From: Lepus europaeus
Lineage: Eukaryota > Chordata > Mammalia > Lagomorpha > Leporidae
NCBI RefSeq assembly: GCF_033115175.1
Contig: NC_084843.1
Location: 58,382,474 to 58,446,473 of the forward strand
DNA length: 64,000 nucleotides
Direction: 5' to 3'
In this document: positions 22,417-35,197 of the stretch, in pieces
How the letters are laid out: each line of letters opens with the position of its first letter
Position numbering within the stretch: position 1 is the first letter of the stretch
Notes under the pieces: generated by a model
Database searches by the model: none
The model's input: the letters and a program-made list of their open reading frames with translations, nothing else
Told to the model about the DNA's origin: nothing
Made by a program: the position numbers and the translations under genes

Positions 22417-22678
22417 TTTTTTTTGGGGGGGGGGGGTAAGATTTATTTCAAAGGCAGAGTTAACAGAGAGATAGGGGGTGGGGATCTTCCATCTGCTGGT
22501 TCACTTCCCCAAACGGCTGCAACAGCTGGCAACGGGCCAGATTGAAGCCAGGAACCAGGAATGCCATCTTAAGTCTCCCACCTGGGTGCCAGAACCTCCA
22601 CCTGGCTCCTGAGCACACTGAGCCTGGAGCTGGACTAGAATCAGAGTGGCCAGGACTTGTGCCACAGCGCCTGCCCCT
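22417..22678 (-). repeat. C-SINE with G-run at its tail
   Basis: Reversed tail replaced by TTTTTTTT followed by a run of about 12 G at 22425-22436, then TAAGATTTATTTCAAAGG. Confidence 0.8.
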
Positions 22679-22689
22679 AAAGTGGCATT

Positions 22690-23580
22690 CTGGTGGTGGG
22701 AAATGTATAGGTTAATGTTTGAATAACCGGGGACTGTAGCCTAGCTTAGCTGATGCATAATACCATCACGCTTCTCTTCAGCCAGACCTGGGTGCCGTCT
22801 CTGAACAGGCTGAGCTTTCACACAGGCTGTGTTTGCCTGCCGTTCCCCTGCTGGGTCCCAGAGACCTGTGCCGCGTGGCGTCCTGGCTCCCCCACACCTG
22901 CTGTTAGCAGTCTCGCATCGCTGGTCCTCACTTACCTGTCTGCTGCTCCTCAAGGGAAGAGGTCCCTGCCCCGTGCTGGGCCACAGAAAGGGAGCTACAT
23001 CCCCCTTGCCTGGGCCTGTTTAGGACTTCTGTTACATGAGTAGGCAACACTTTGTGAGCTTTAGCCTCGCTTCCAAACTACATGGGAAGCTTCCAGGATC
23101 TAGGCCCGTAAGGCAGGGTGTTACAGCTGTCACCAGGAAATGGTGAAGCTGTTTTGTAGGTACGCTTTCTCTGTTCTTTCCCTGTCCACTTGCAGGGGGA
23201 GCTGCAAGGCCGTTAGAGCACCGAGCCTTTAGCCCCAAGTGCCCACGTTGACAGGCCACCTGCCTCTGACAGTGGTGTTGCCTTCCTGGCGCTCCGTGGT
23301 GCCCTCCACAGATGCCCACCCTTCCACAGCGCCCGGTGCTCCACACGCCCTCTGCCGTACCTGAGATGCCACCCTCACTGCCTGCTGTCCCCAACTCTCA
23401 CCCTTGCTCAGTGTGGTCTCAGCCGGAGGTCGGGGCGCCTGGATTCCCCTTCTGCCTGCCCCTGCTGTGTGCTGTTCAATGGGGCGTGTCAGCTTCTCGT
23501 ACCTGCCTTTTCCCCATCTGAAAAGCAAGTTCAGTTTCCTCTGCCGAGAGATCACACAATACTAAGTACATGGTGTTCGC
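22690..23580. other. STOX1 intron 1, unique stretch
   Basis: About 0.9 kb, GC-moderate, no recognised repeat or exon. Confidence 0.4.
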
Positions 23581-23584
23581 TAAT

Positions 23585-24295
23585 GGTTTAATTAGATTTG
23601 ACTTTGAAAAGTTGGATTGTGGTAAAATAGACATCACATATAATGTACCATTCCAGCCACAAGTATGCAGATCAGTGTCATTGAGCAAGCTTCACCACCA
23701 TCCATATCCATAACTTTTTTCATCTTGCAAAACGGAAACTCCCTACCCATTAGCCAGTAGCTTCCCATTCTTTCTTCCCTCTGCTTTCCAGTACCCACCA
23801 TTCTGTTTGTCTCTATGAATGTGACTCTTCCAAGTACCGCATCTCAGTGGGACCACACGGTCTGGGTCCTCTCGTGACTGGCACTTAGCACAGTGTCTTC
23901 AGGATTCGTCTGCGTCGAACCTTGTCAGCTTCAGAATTTCTCGTGTCCACATCATCTTCTTTTTGAAGGCTGAATCCTATCCCACTGCCTGTATACGCCA
24001 TCCTGTTCATCCGTCAATCCATCGATAGACACGTAGGTTGCTTCCGTCTTTGGTCTGTTGTGAATAACGCTGCTGTAAACGTGGGTGCACCCGTGTCTCC
24101 TGGAGTCCCCACTTTCAAATCTTTTGGATGTATTACCAGAAGTAGAATTGTAGGATCATTTGGTAGTTGTAATGTTTTCAGGGACTGCCATACTGTGTTT
24201 TGGTAGGTAGGGGCTGAACCATTTTACATCCCCACCAACAGTGCATGCAAGGGATTCTGTTTTGCCACATCCTCACCAACACTTCTTTTTCATTA
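23585..24295 (-). mobile_element. Old L1 (L1M-type) 3' end
   Basis: The longest L1M piece in the window: TGGATTGTGGTAAAATAGAC, TGAATAACGCTGCTGTAAAC and CCACCAACAGTGCATGCAAG fall in reversed L1M order. Confidence 0.75.
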
Positions 24296-24560
24296 AAAAA
24301 AAATTTTTTTTATTTAATTTGAAAGGCAGAGAAAAAAAGATCTCCCATTTGCTGGTTTGTTCTCCAAATAGTTTGCAAGAGCTGGGGCTGGCCAGACCAA
24401 AACCAGGAGCCCAAATACTGGGCTATCATGTGCTGCCTCTCCAGGCGTGCATTACCAGGAGACTGGAAACAGAGGTGGAGCTGGGACTCAAACCCAGGTA
24501 CTCCAACATGGGGTGTGGGCATCCCAAGTGGTGTCAACCACTTTGCCAAACACCTGCTTA
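24296..24560 (-). repeat. C-SINE, older class
   Basis: Reversed tail TTTATTTAATTTGAAAGGC; reversed head TTTGCCAAACACCTGC. Confidence 0.75.
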
Positions 24561-24845
24561 TTTTATTTTTCTTAAGTTATGTATCTGAGAGTCAGAAAGG
24601 AGGAGTGAGGGTGGAAAGGAGATCCAATACATTGGTTCATTCCCGAGATGCCCACAACAGCTGAGGCTGGGCCAGAGCCGGGAGCAGGGAACTCAGTCAG
24701 GAACACTGTTTTGGCCATCACCTGCAGCCTCACGGTGTCCGCATTAGCAGGAAGCTGAGTCAGGAGCCGGAGCTGGGAATCAAACCCAGGAACTCTGATG
24801 TAGGACGCGGGTGTCTCAACGACCAGGCCAAAGCCTGCTCCCAGC
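24561..24845 (-). repeat. C-SINE, older class
   Basis: Directly abuts the previous copy in the same orientation. Reversed tail TTATGTATCTGAGAGTCAG; reversed head ACCAGGCCAAAGCCTGCTCC. Confidence 0.75.
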
Positions 24846-24849
24846 ACTT

Positions 24850-25214
24850 CTTTTGACAGTGGCCATCCTTATGGGTATAGAGGATTCTTTTTTTTTTTTT
24901 TTTAGCCCTTTTTTCAACACTTAGAAGAAAATTATTCCGAGTCATCCTTGAGATTTGGACACTTCCATACTTAGCTCTTCTGCCAGGGGTGGACGACCCA
25001 CAAGGTTCTGTGGTCACTTCCAGGCTGCCTTCTCTTGATTTAACACCTTGCTCATCTTCCTTCTCTCCCTGTAGCACACAGTCAGCCTTTTTAGTATCCT
25101 CATGAGTCTGACTGCTGAAGAACATCAGTGCAAAATTATTTCCAATTACAGGCAGCAAAACAGATTTGGGAAGTCCTTGAAGTTTCCAGATCATCCAGAA
25201 ACCCCTCCGTGAGC
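24850..25214. other. STOX1 intron 1, unrecognised
   Basis: Includes a poly(T) run near 24888-24904. No repeat family or exon recognised. Confidence 0.35.
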
Positions 25215-25325
25215 GAAGAAACCACGAGCTCCGATCTCTGTTCTGCCACTTATTAGCTGTGTGACCTTGAGCTAGCTCCCCAGCCCTTCTCAGCTTCCCT
25301 GTCGTCATGGGCACAAGTGAGGACG
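25215..25325 (-). repeat. MIR fragment
   Basis: TCTGCCACTTATTAGCTGTG and GTGACCTTGAGCTAGCTCCC are the classic reversed MIR core. Confidence 0.75.
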
Positions 25326-25990
25326 GATAGCGACCTTGCGGGTTGTTTAGAAGACAAGGTCTCCACGAACACTCCACCTGGACCTGGCGCTGAGGACTGC
25401 CGGAAAAACACCAGACCCACGGCAGTCTCCCCAGCCTGGACAGAGATAACCCGTCTCCACTGGGGCTGTGCTAGTTGGCTTGGCACACATTTGTCTTTCT
25501 GTCCTGTCCTCCCTGTTATAGCGCAGCCTCCCCAGTGCCAGTTGCAGCCACAGCCATCGGTTGCCCTGCATCTGCCCAGAGCGCACAGGATGCTTGGGGC
25601 TGTAGCAAGAGCCCCGCACTGGAGTCCCAATGCCAGAGCTTGGAGCCAACCCTGCTGCCAAGTTGCTGGGAGCCTTCCTGCCAGACATCTGGGCCTTTGG
25701 ATCCTCGGCTGCCAGCAGCTTCCTGCCCACGTGGGCTCTGTTGATGGCTGAGCCTTCTCCACTTCTGGTGAGACACTGGCTTCAGCGGGGTCAGCCCCCC
25801 AGAGTCGCCTGTGTCACGAGGTCTGGCCCAGAGAAGAACAGGCAGAAGCTCCCACCGAAGTTGCTTAGGATGTTTCCCACAAAGAGGGACGCTACACCCT
25901 CCCCTTGCTACTAGCCCACACGTCTAGATTCTTTAGTGCCATTCTCCCTGAAGCAACAGCTGTTGATGTGACCACTCCACGCTGCTCCTT
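25326..25990. other. STOX1 intron 1, unique stretch
   Basis: Open frames on both strands (for example 25317-25751) have no recognised similarity or splice context. Confidence 0.4.
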
Positions 25991-26125
25991 CCTTGCACAT
26001 TCATTTGTTAGGTGTGCATTGAGCACTTCCTGGGTGCCCTGCCCCAGGCTGGTCAGTTGGTACAGAAGACTCCTGCCCTGACCTCAAGGAACTCACAGCC
26101 TGGGGGCCAGGTGGACGTAAAGGTC
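25991..26125 (+). repeat. L2-like fragment
   Basis: GTGCATTGAGCACTTCCTGG then CCTGACCTCAAGGAACTCAC follows the 3' portion of an ancient L2. Confidence 0.5.
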
Positions 26126-26920
26126 ATCCACACTCAGAGACAGTTGTAGAAGGACAACTGACCAGGAGTCTGGTGTGTGTATGTGCGTGCGCAGGGAAGG
26201 CTCCCTGGAGGAAGTGATGCCTACACTACGATATGAAGAATGAGTAGATAGATATTAGCTTAGTGAGAAGCACATTTCAGGTATAGAGCATGTGTCCCAC
26301 TGTAAAAATACGCATGGAAAATTGTGAGCTCCTGAGCACACCCCAGCAGGGGGCAGCGGGTGGGCAGTGGCACAGAAGGCCAGGGGAGGGGCTGGCCTGT
26401 GAGAGGCCTTGACTGCTGGACGCAGGGTGTGGATTTGAGTCTGAGGCCACCGACGAGATTCACGCAGTAAGCTGCATGTGTGTGACCACATCTGTAGTCG
26501 CGTTTACGTGGGACGCATGATAGACGCTTGCCAGCCTCGTGTGTGCATTACTTCCATCCGGACTGTCTCCTGCTTTTGCCTGCGGCTGTAGAGGCTTCCA
26601 CATTTGATGTGTGGGAATTTGTAGGTCGGTGCTTGCTAAGTGGCGGATCTGATAGGTGAGTAAGGCTGTCACCTGCAGAAAGAGCCAGGCAGGACACCCA
26701 GGGCTTTATCTACTGTCAATGACCAGCCTCATCTGGTCCTCAGGGGGCCTCGGTTGCATTGGCGGGTGGGCATCCCACCTGCCTTCTGTACTTTACAGAG
26801 TTGGCATCAGGCTCAGATGAGACACCGTCCGTGATAGTGCTTCCAAAAGTGTGCAACAAATGGTGCAGACGCTAGGATGTCTACACTTATTTGTTTCTTC
26901 TTCAGTTTCTGTCATGGGTT
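26126..26920. other. STOX1 intron 1, unique stretch
   Basis: No recognised repeat or exon. Confidence 0.4.
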
Positions 26921-26921
26921 T

Positions 26922-27190
26922 TAAAAAGAGGTTTGTTTATTTATGGTTTGAAAGGCAGGGGTCACCAAACTTTTTCTGTAAAAGGCCAGATGGTAAACGT
27001 GTTCAGCTTTGCCAGTCCTGGGGGCCATGCTGCTTGCGATTTGACCTTCCGTGCCTTGCACTTGTCTAGAAACATGGACTTGTAAAGCTAGGATTCTTCT
27101 GTGTCCCTTTGAAAAAAGCCAGCACAGGAGGTGGCTGTCCTCTTCTCAGGCAAAACAGACTAAATAAATAAATCTTAAAAAAACAAAAAC
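26922..27190. repeat. C-SINE tail pieces around a hAT-type fossil
   Basis: 26922-26955 is a reversed C-SINE tail. CAGGGGTCACCAAACTTTTT at 26956 through about 27036 is the left end of an hAT-type non-autonomous DNA transposon. A C-SINE-like tail AAATAAATAAATCTT lies at about 27160-27176. Confidence 0.5.
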
Positions 27191-30100
27191 ACCTTGCACT
27201 CATCAGAGTCCAAGTTGCCCCGCCCTCCAAGTGGATGCTTCTGGTTTCCGCCAAGTTGGGAGCTCTTTAGCAAACTTCAAGGCTGCTTTTCAAAAAGGCT
27301 CCTGGCTGCTGACCCCGTCAGACACGCCCAGAAGCCTCCCTTGGTCTGGAAACCACCCCTTCTCACGCTGTCTTGGCACCATCTTCTCTTAGGCAAACAT
27401 CCGGGCACCAGGGCTTGTTCTGTCTCCCCCACATGCCTGTAGTCTGATAAAAGTTTCAGGCCAGCGTTTCAATGACAAGAGACCACCACTTTCCTCCCAG
27501 CTGCCAGAACCCCAAGGTCACGAGACATCCGTGCCATCTTCAAGTGGCACAAAGCAAGGGCCGCCCGGGACGCTCTTTGCAGTCTCTTAGAAAGTCTCTG
27601 CAGCTTTTCCTGCCCGGATAGCACCTCTCCAGCACTGGGGACAAAGTGTGTAACCTGTGGACGCTCCCGTGGGGGAGCACAGCACACAGTACAAAGCCGC
27701 GCTGTAACTGCTCTTCCCCGCACCGCCCCTGCCGTTTCGCACAAACTCCTGGCAGTCACACCAAGCGTTTAGAGAGCAAAAATTTCACCTGCCAGGAGAA
27801 GCTGTTTGCTTCCTGGTAGGAAATCCAGAAGTGGAGCAAAATGCAGAACCCCAGGGCCCGTTGCCCACAGGTGTTTCATTCTCTCTTCCCCTGCAGGTCA
27901 TGGGGACCTGCGTCCGACAGGGCTCTCAGCATTCAAGCCTCTTCCCGATTTTCCTCATATAAAGAAAGGGGTCAGGGTTGCTCCTCTTGGGAGAGTACCA
28001 TCAGCTGGGATAGAAATGGAGCTAAGGACCAGAGGGAACAAAGAATTTTCTCCGAAAGAGAAAGCCGGACACCTTCCCTGCAGCGCCGAGCAGACGGGTC
28101 CCCGTGTGCATAGACTTGATCTAGCTGTAGCCACCCATTAGGAGACAGCGACCTAAAACCCCGTACCCCACCTAAAGCCCACCTTTAACAATTTCTGGAT
28201 CCCTTTCCCTCCCACCTGGAGGAGAGTAAAATCCAAAGGTGCCGCTAGGGCTACGTTTTCTCAGCCTCTGGCTGCTACCTGGCTGGCTCACCAGCTTCCC
28301 AGTCTTTGTGGGAGGTCTTGCGCTGGGTCCTGTGGCCATGGCTCAATCCTGTGAACCCTTCTAGTAAACCACGTGACAAACAGAGCCCATCAACCTCCGT
28401 AATTCCAACGTCCGCCGTATTATTCACCTTTGTTAGTTCTATTCTGAGTGCAGACATGAGGTGTTACTGACACCACAAAATAGCAGAGAGTTGCGTAAAT
28501 TAATTCTAACTGCCCAGGCACCGCTTGGCCCAGTGCTTGCCCTGGGGGGCTCCGTGATGAAAGCCAGATGGGAAATCCTCCAGCTTGGGTAGTCAGACAC
28601 TCCCGTAGGTGAGGGCCAGAGAAAAACAGATTTTCTTTGCTTGTACGCAGGAGCGGGAGGCAGCTGCTTCCCTCTCCTCTCCTGGGAGGAGGAAGGAGAA
28701 TGCGTGATTTCTTGGAGACCAAGTAGCCAGGACCCCGGCCTCTCCCTCTAGCCTTTTGGAATATAAATACATCTCTCCAGGACCCTGAGCCTCATTTTCT
28801 CTGGACATGTGAACACGCCCTCAGAATTCCGTCAGTGTCTTTGTGGCCTCTCACAGTATAGTTGTAAAATAACAGAGCCCACGAGCCCGAGTTGGCAACA
28901 GAGTTCATCCAGAACTTCCCAACTAACTCTTCACTCTCCTCTCACTGGAAGGACTGTCAGGCTGTGTGTGGGCCGTGACGCAGGGCTGTGACGTGGGGCT
29001 GTGAGCTGGATCCAAGAGATTGCTGCTATGGCTCAGGGCACTGGGGGTATGGGGAGCCAGAGGAATGGAGAAGTAAGCTTGCTTTGAGACAAGCTTGGGG
29101 GTACAGTCTGGTGGGCCCTTGGGGGAGGGGCTGTTCCACGAGTAAAAGGAGAATGTTCATCTTAGGTACAGATAAAGGAGGAGGAGCGTGCTGGAGATGC
29201 CAGCAGCCAGGAAGCGAGTGTATTTAAAGATGTCGGATCTCCTGGGCTGAAACCCAAGAGAGAGAGGAAAAGAGAGAGTGTCTGGAGCGTGCGAGGCCGG
29301 AGGAGAGGTCAGCCTCTGCAGGAGGACCTCGTGCGCTGGCCTGGACACCCTCAGGGAAGGCCTTCCTGATGTCCTGGGGCAAAGGTGCAGCAGTGGACGG
29401 CTCCGTCCACTGCCGGGAGCAGGGGTCGGGCGGCCCTCCAGCTTTGCGCTCAGAGCTGCTGGTCTCCTTTAGTAGTTCTCTAAGGCAGTGCCTTTGGAAA
29501 ATAGGCTGTCCTGCTGAGCGGCAGTCACATCTGCCCAGGTGTAACACGAAGTCTGAGAATTCCCGGGCCGGTGCTTGAACCCTGTTGGTCTTCAGCGTTT
29601 CCAGCAGCCTAGAAGTGCTTCTTGGGTAAAGCTACATGTATATGACTTGTGTCCCTGGAGTGGCTTTTATCTTTTAAAAGTCAGTATTTTAAAAGAGGCT
29701 AGAAGAGTCTGTAATCAACTTGAAAGCCGCGGAGCAGGGCAGACAGCCTGGGGGACTGTGAAAGAGACCATTGATACAGAAACGCCCTGATGCTTTCCAG
29801 ATTGGGCAAGAGCTGGTCGGGGGCCGGAAGGGCGGGCGTCCGGCTGAGGGGCCCGGGGACCGCCTGTGGGCATGGACAGCCCCTCGTCCTGACTCAGGAG
29901 CAAACCCCATTCATTGCCCTGCGTCCTGTGAGCCCCATTCCTCATCAGTAGGACAGAAGCAGGCAGGCTGCAGGGTCTCTGATGCTTTCTGCCAGGCGTA
30001 TGCGTTTGTGTCTAGTCTGGCGGCAAAAGGCGGCATTACGTGTTTACCTCCGGAGGCACAGTGGGGCCCGCTCCCAGCCCCTGTCCCCAGGGTTCTACCC

Positions 30101-32815
30101 TGCTTCCTCGGAGCCACCCACTTCCATGGAAATCCGAACAGCCCCTGGGCTGGGCTGTGTCCGGGTGCTTTCATCAGATGCCGGGATTACCCACTCCTGA
30201 AATATAAGTCGTGGGGTGACTCATGGCTTGCGTCTGCAAGCGCTGAATTATCCCTGCACTGATGCCCAGGCTGCTATCTGCTTATTGTCCCCGTGCTACA
30301 AGACAGCCTCTCAGGAGAGGTTGACAGGCGCCCACCTGTTCTGTGACCGGCTCTGACAGTTCTTACCCTCCCCATGCTGTGAGGAAGTTCTGCCCCATCC
30401 GGCGGGTAGTGCCCGCCGTGACCTTTCCAGAGCCCTGAGCTAGCCGTCCTAGTGGGAGCTTCTGCACCTGTTCTCCAAGCCTGTGCATTGCAGATGGGGC
30501 CTGGCCGGCGTGTGAAGCCGTGGGAGCCCTGGCCCCCTTTTCTGTAAGCGACCGTCCGTGTGGCACTCTCTCCAGCGCAGCGTTAGCGTGCTGAGAGAAA
30601 GCACCTAGGGGCGGACAAATCTGGAAGCGCGATCAAGCCCTTCTGCTCACGGCAGAACCCATGAGTGGGTAATGGAGGTCAGGTCACTTGACCAGGTGTT
30701 TCGGTCACAGATACATTTTGCCGCAGAATAGAAAGCCTTGTAAAAATGGCATGAAAGAGCTGGATCACGCGAGGAGGGGCAGATCCGCCTCACGTGACGA
30801 GAAGTAGGAAGGGAAGCAGCCTGGGGGGAGTCCAGCCCGGCAAGGCTTGCTCAGAGACCGGGGCTCCCTCTGTCTCTCTGTTTTGCCTTCCCGAAGGGGT
30901 GGCCTTTTGACATCGTGCTTGTCACCTCTGAGCTACACGATGACAGGCTCCTCTTCAAGATCCGAGCAGGAAGACTCAAGGAGCCAGAGTAAAAGATGAA
31001 GAAAGGGTCTTTAAAAATCAGGAAAAAAGAAAAACAATTGTCACGGCCACACGTGTGTGGCGTGTCTGCCGCTGTTCAGTGTGCCTGGAGGAGGATGAGG
31101 GGAGTGCTAACTGGGGACGTGTGTGGCGTGGGCCAGCCTGCAATACTGCCACCAGGAGTCACAATAAAGCAGTACTATATAGGAGATGCCTCTCACAGAC
31201 AGAGCAGGGCTAACAGTAGGATTTGCCAGCATGAACCGGTTTCTCCCAGGCGAGGAGGTGGTCATGGTCAGGACAGGTGTCTGTGCAAGTAGGCTATGGG
31301 AATTGAGAAAAGTCAGGAGTGGCCAAGAAATCCCATGCACCTGCCCAGTGTCCCATAAGAAGAACTCCAGGTACTGAGAACAATGTGGAACAGGAGTGAT
31401 CAAGGTTACTATCCCTCCTTTGGGGAAAGAAAATGTTCAAGAGTGCTAATGTCAGTGGAAGGAATGTCAGATCTTATTGAAGATGTTCGAGATGTTTTCC
31501 TGCCATATAGTTTAGGCAAGATACTGTTCATATTGAGCAATTGAGGTCATTGATAAATAGACAGCACACAGCGGAAATGGAGGATTTGAGCCCAGCTCCA
31601 CCTCATCAATTTCAGGGCCCCTTTTTAATCCTGTGCTGTCTTGGCTTCCCCAGTGCCCCACAGGGACAAGTTTGGCTCTTCTTCCTCGTGCTGGTCCTGC
31701 CTGGGCACTCAGAAATGTCTGAGAAGAGCATTCAGGTGGGAGGCCCAGGAATACGGAGAATTACCAGCTGTGGGTTTGTTCTTACTGCCCTCTGGCCACT
31801 GCTCTCCCACTGGGAGCTGAAACCTCTTTAGGGCAAGAATTGTGTTCTCTTTGCTGTTGCATTCCTGGTAGTTGGCAAAAAGTAGGTACTCGATAACTAT
31901 GTGCTGGGAAAGGGATGATTGAGGGGCTGTGCCGTTGTAACGGCGGGACCCTGTGAGTGCCTAGGCTGAGCTGCCACAGCCACCCGCTGCATGGTTCCTC
32001 AGTGGTGCAGGGGAAGGGGAGAGAACGTAGCTCCAGCTGAAGAGATCAGAGGATCGTTCATGGGAGAGCCACTCCGCATTGGAGCCCATATCAAATAATG
32101 GGATTTTGAAACAGAAGAGTGCCGTGGGCTCACAAAACGTGGATAAGGTCGCAGGTGGGAAGGGGCAGGCTATCCAGGGAGGGAAGTCACAGCTGAAGGG
32201 GAACAGTCATTGTTACTGAGAGAAAAGCAAAGGAGCTGTCAAATGTGCTTGGGAAACATCACATCAGGTTGTTTGCTCCAGGAGTTCTCTGAGCCTTAAG
32301 CGGCCTTGGGACGCCTCTTCTGACGGCATATTTCATGGAATGAGTGTTGCACGTTTTGAGAAATGCTGGCCCCAGCTCAGCCCCACATGGAGCGGCGAGA
32401 GAGCAGGGAAGAGACGGCTTCCTCAGGCCCACAGAGCAGAATCTGGATTGCAGCCCTGGTGCCCCGGGTCGGGTGACTTGACCCCCAGCGGAGGGCTTGT
32501 CTGCAATGACAGCTTTCAAAGAAGAATGTTACAGGGAAACTTTAAATGCTTGGCACGGCACTGTCTCCCGCAGTTTTGTACAGTGGTATTTTATAAGGCA
32601 CCTGGATCACTGCCGGAGGTCAGGGCTGCCAGTCGCTGTCACTGCCACTGTGTGGCCTCCAGAGTCCTAGGAGATGGTGACAGATATGGCTTCCAGTTTG
32701 TCTGAAGGGCCACAGCAGCGCCATTTTCAGGGAGATACCGGGACCAGGGCAGATCACAGCCTGTACCCTCCCCTCAGCTATCCCTGCACCGCACCTGTGA
32801 CGCAGCACCCTGAAA
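27191..32815. other. Longest repeat-poor stretch of STOX1 intron 1
   Basis: About 5.6 kb with no C-SINE at all, unlike the rest of the window. Only an L2-like piece at about 31828-31905 (AAGTAGGTACTCGATAACTA) is suggested. No exon is supported, and the open frames are short and unrecognised. Absence of recent insertions could mark regulatory constraint or chance. Confidence 0.5.
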
Positions 32816-33482
32816 TGTTCCCCCAAAGACGCCATGCCCTGATCCCTGGGACCCATGCCCTTATCTTACATGGCAAAAGGGACTTTGCAGATGTAATTAG
32901 ATTATGGACTTCACATCAGGGGGACTGCTGTGGGTTGTCAGGGGACCCAGTCAGTCAGAGACGTTCACAATGCCATTGTCACCGCAGGCAGCGTCTCTCA
33001 ACACGTGGCCTTGGGACTCGTTTTATTCCAGAGCATTTCACATTGAGTCCTTAAAAACAGAATTGTCTCTGGCTAGGGGCAGGAGGGCAAGTCAAGCAGA
33101 ATCCAAGTGTGAGAAAGATTCAGTTTTGTCTCTGAAGGGACAACAGGCTAAGAAACGCAGGTCCCTTTGAGTTGCTGAGAGAGGCTGCTGTCTGCCTGTC
33201 ACCCTGGAGTCGGGACGCTCTCCATCCTCAGTCCCGTGACCATAAGGAACTGAATTCTGCCAGAAACCTGAATGAGCGTGAAATCGAGCTGCTTCTCCCA
33301 GGCTGCCCTGGATAAGAGCCCAGGCTGGCCAACGCTGCCTTCTGAGCTGATATGCACGGCGCAGAGCAGCCAGCAAAGCCACCCGACTGCTGACCTGTAG
33401 GCCGTGAGATAGTAAATTTGTGTTGTTGTTAAGCCACAAAGTTTACAGTCAGTGATTTCAGCAGCCACAGAAAACTGACACA
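32816..33482 (+). mobile_element. Solo LTR, MLT1/MaLR-like (ancient ERVL relative)
   Basis: Begins TGTTCCCCCAAAG, contains TGGCAAAAGGGACTTTGCAG and ends with GTTGTTAAGCCACAAAGTTT and a terminal ACA. These are signatures of MaLR-type LTRs. At about 670 bp it is longer than the usual LTR of this group, so the middle (about 32960-33120) may be a later insertion. No viral genes are present. Confidence 0.55.
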
Positions 33483-33584
33483 CTTGGGTCAAGTCTTGAA
33501 GGGGAAACGAGGTTGGAAAGGGGCACCGCAGGGCCTAAGGGGCTTTGGGACTGAGTTTGGATCCGTTTTTTTAAAAACCAGTTG

Positions 33585-33928
33585 GGGCCGTCGCCGCGGC
33601 TCAGTAGGCTAATCCTCCACCTGCAGCGCCGGCACACCAGGTTCTAGTCCCGGTCGGGGCGCCGGATTCTGTCGCAGTTGCCCCTCTTCCAGGCCAGCTC
33701 TCTGCTGTGGCCCGGGAGCGCAGTGGAGGATGGCCCAAGTGCTTGGGCCCTGCACCCCATGGGAGACCAGGAGAAGCACCTGGCTCCTGGCTTCGGATCA
33801 GTGCAGTGCGCCGGCTGCAGCGCGCCAGCCGCAGCGGCCATTGGAGGGTGAACCAACGGCAAAGGAAGACCTTTCTGTCTCTCTCACTGTCCACTCTGCC
33901 TGTCACAAAAAACAAAAACAAAAAAACC
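33585..33928 (+). repeat. C-SINE, young class
   Basis: Head GGGGCCGTCGCCGCGGC through CTGTCACAAAAAACAAAAAC. Confidence 0.9.
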
Positions 33929-33929
33929 T

Positions 33930-35195
33930 AGAAAAACAGTTGGTTCAAGTCTTTTACTTCCTTCCCTTCCTGTATCTCTATCCACAATGAAGGTGGCGGT
34001 CACAGGCAAAGGGTGTCAGAGGCTCGAAGGGCACCCCATGGAGGCTGACTCATGGATGCGTCCTTTGAAGAGGTGGTGGCCACTGATGACTACTCTGTAC
34101 AGGTTGAAGTATCTAGAAGAAGATGCTCCTGAGGACCCCCATTGGGGGACAGCTCAGCCTCTTGGGGGGAGCCTTTAGCCTTCAACAGAGGAACCATTTG
34201 TCAAGGGGTCCAAAGTAAACATCTCCCTGCTCGAGGAAGAATTTCAGCTTCCGTAGTTGCAGATCATCCAGCCACCCGAGGGTCCACAGGGCAGCAGCCA
34301 GCCCCCCCCCCCCCCCCATTTTGTTTCTACCTGTGGTGGAAAGGGTCTGCCTTCTCTCACTTTGCTGCAATTAAAGGGAGACATGGAGAGGTCTTTGCTT
34401 TGCTGGCCCAAAACCTACCTTCTTTTTTATTTCCATTTTGTTTGATTTTTCTGAACTCATTTGAAGCTGTAACACAGTAGATCTAATTATTAAAGGCTTC
34501 TGAGGTTTTTTACAGAGTGTCTTATCTCTGATGAGAACCACCTTGTTACCAAATACTTTCACTTTTAAAAGTTCAGGGGTAACTTTAATGTTAAAAAAAA
34601 AATTGGTGGAAATTCTGCACTGGATAAAAGAGCAGTTTAAAATCAGGGAAGCTTCTTGGGTTACTTAGAACAAAACATCTTTTTTTTTGTTTGTTAAACT
34701 TGAGTGTCTGCAGGCTGTTTTATTTGCAGGCTGTTGTCATCTCTAATGCACATAGAAGATACCTTTCCCACAGTGATTCAATTCAGGCGCCCAAAGAAGA
34801 CAGTCTCAGGTTTCATGGTCTAGGTAATTAGCGGAGTTGGAGCAGCTCAGTTAAACCATTTGAAGGTCAATAATGCATGAATTTCTGGCAGACTGCCCAG
34901 CACACAGTCCATAAACACGTTTGAACAGGGGCGAGATGTTCTTATAGTAAGTTTGTGTTTTAAAATGTAATATTAGGATTAGTTTTGTCTAGAATTTAAT
35001 TTTATGACAAATTTGTTTGACATATGACACAAAGTTCAGATATGAGCGCTTTTCAAATTTCCAAAGAATCTTTCCTCTGTTTTGTGTGTTTGATAGCAGT
35101 CTCGGTGGCCCTTAAAAATAAAATTCAAGTACCAGGAATTAAAATGCCAGGAGCAGACCGTCTTGGAATTTTTTTAGATGGCTTAAGAACAGAAA
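33930..35195. other. STOX1 intron 1, unique stretch with C17 run
   Basis: Contains a homopolymer of about 17 C at 34302-34318. A short minus-strand frame (34182-34370) is discussed under findings. No repeat or exon is recognised. Confidence 0.4.
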
Positions 35196-35197
35196 AG

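Noticed and set aside
25317-25751. 144-codon plus-strand frame in STOX1 intron 1
   Set aside because: No recognised similarity or splice context, and equally long frames exist on the opposite strand.
32816-33482. Possible complete endogenous retrovirus
   Set aside because: Only one LTR-like unit is present; no second LTR, primer-binding site or viral gene remnant is seen.
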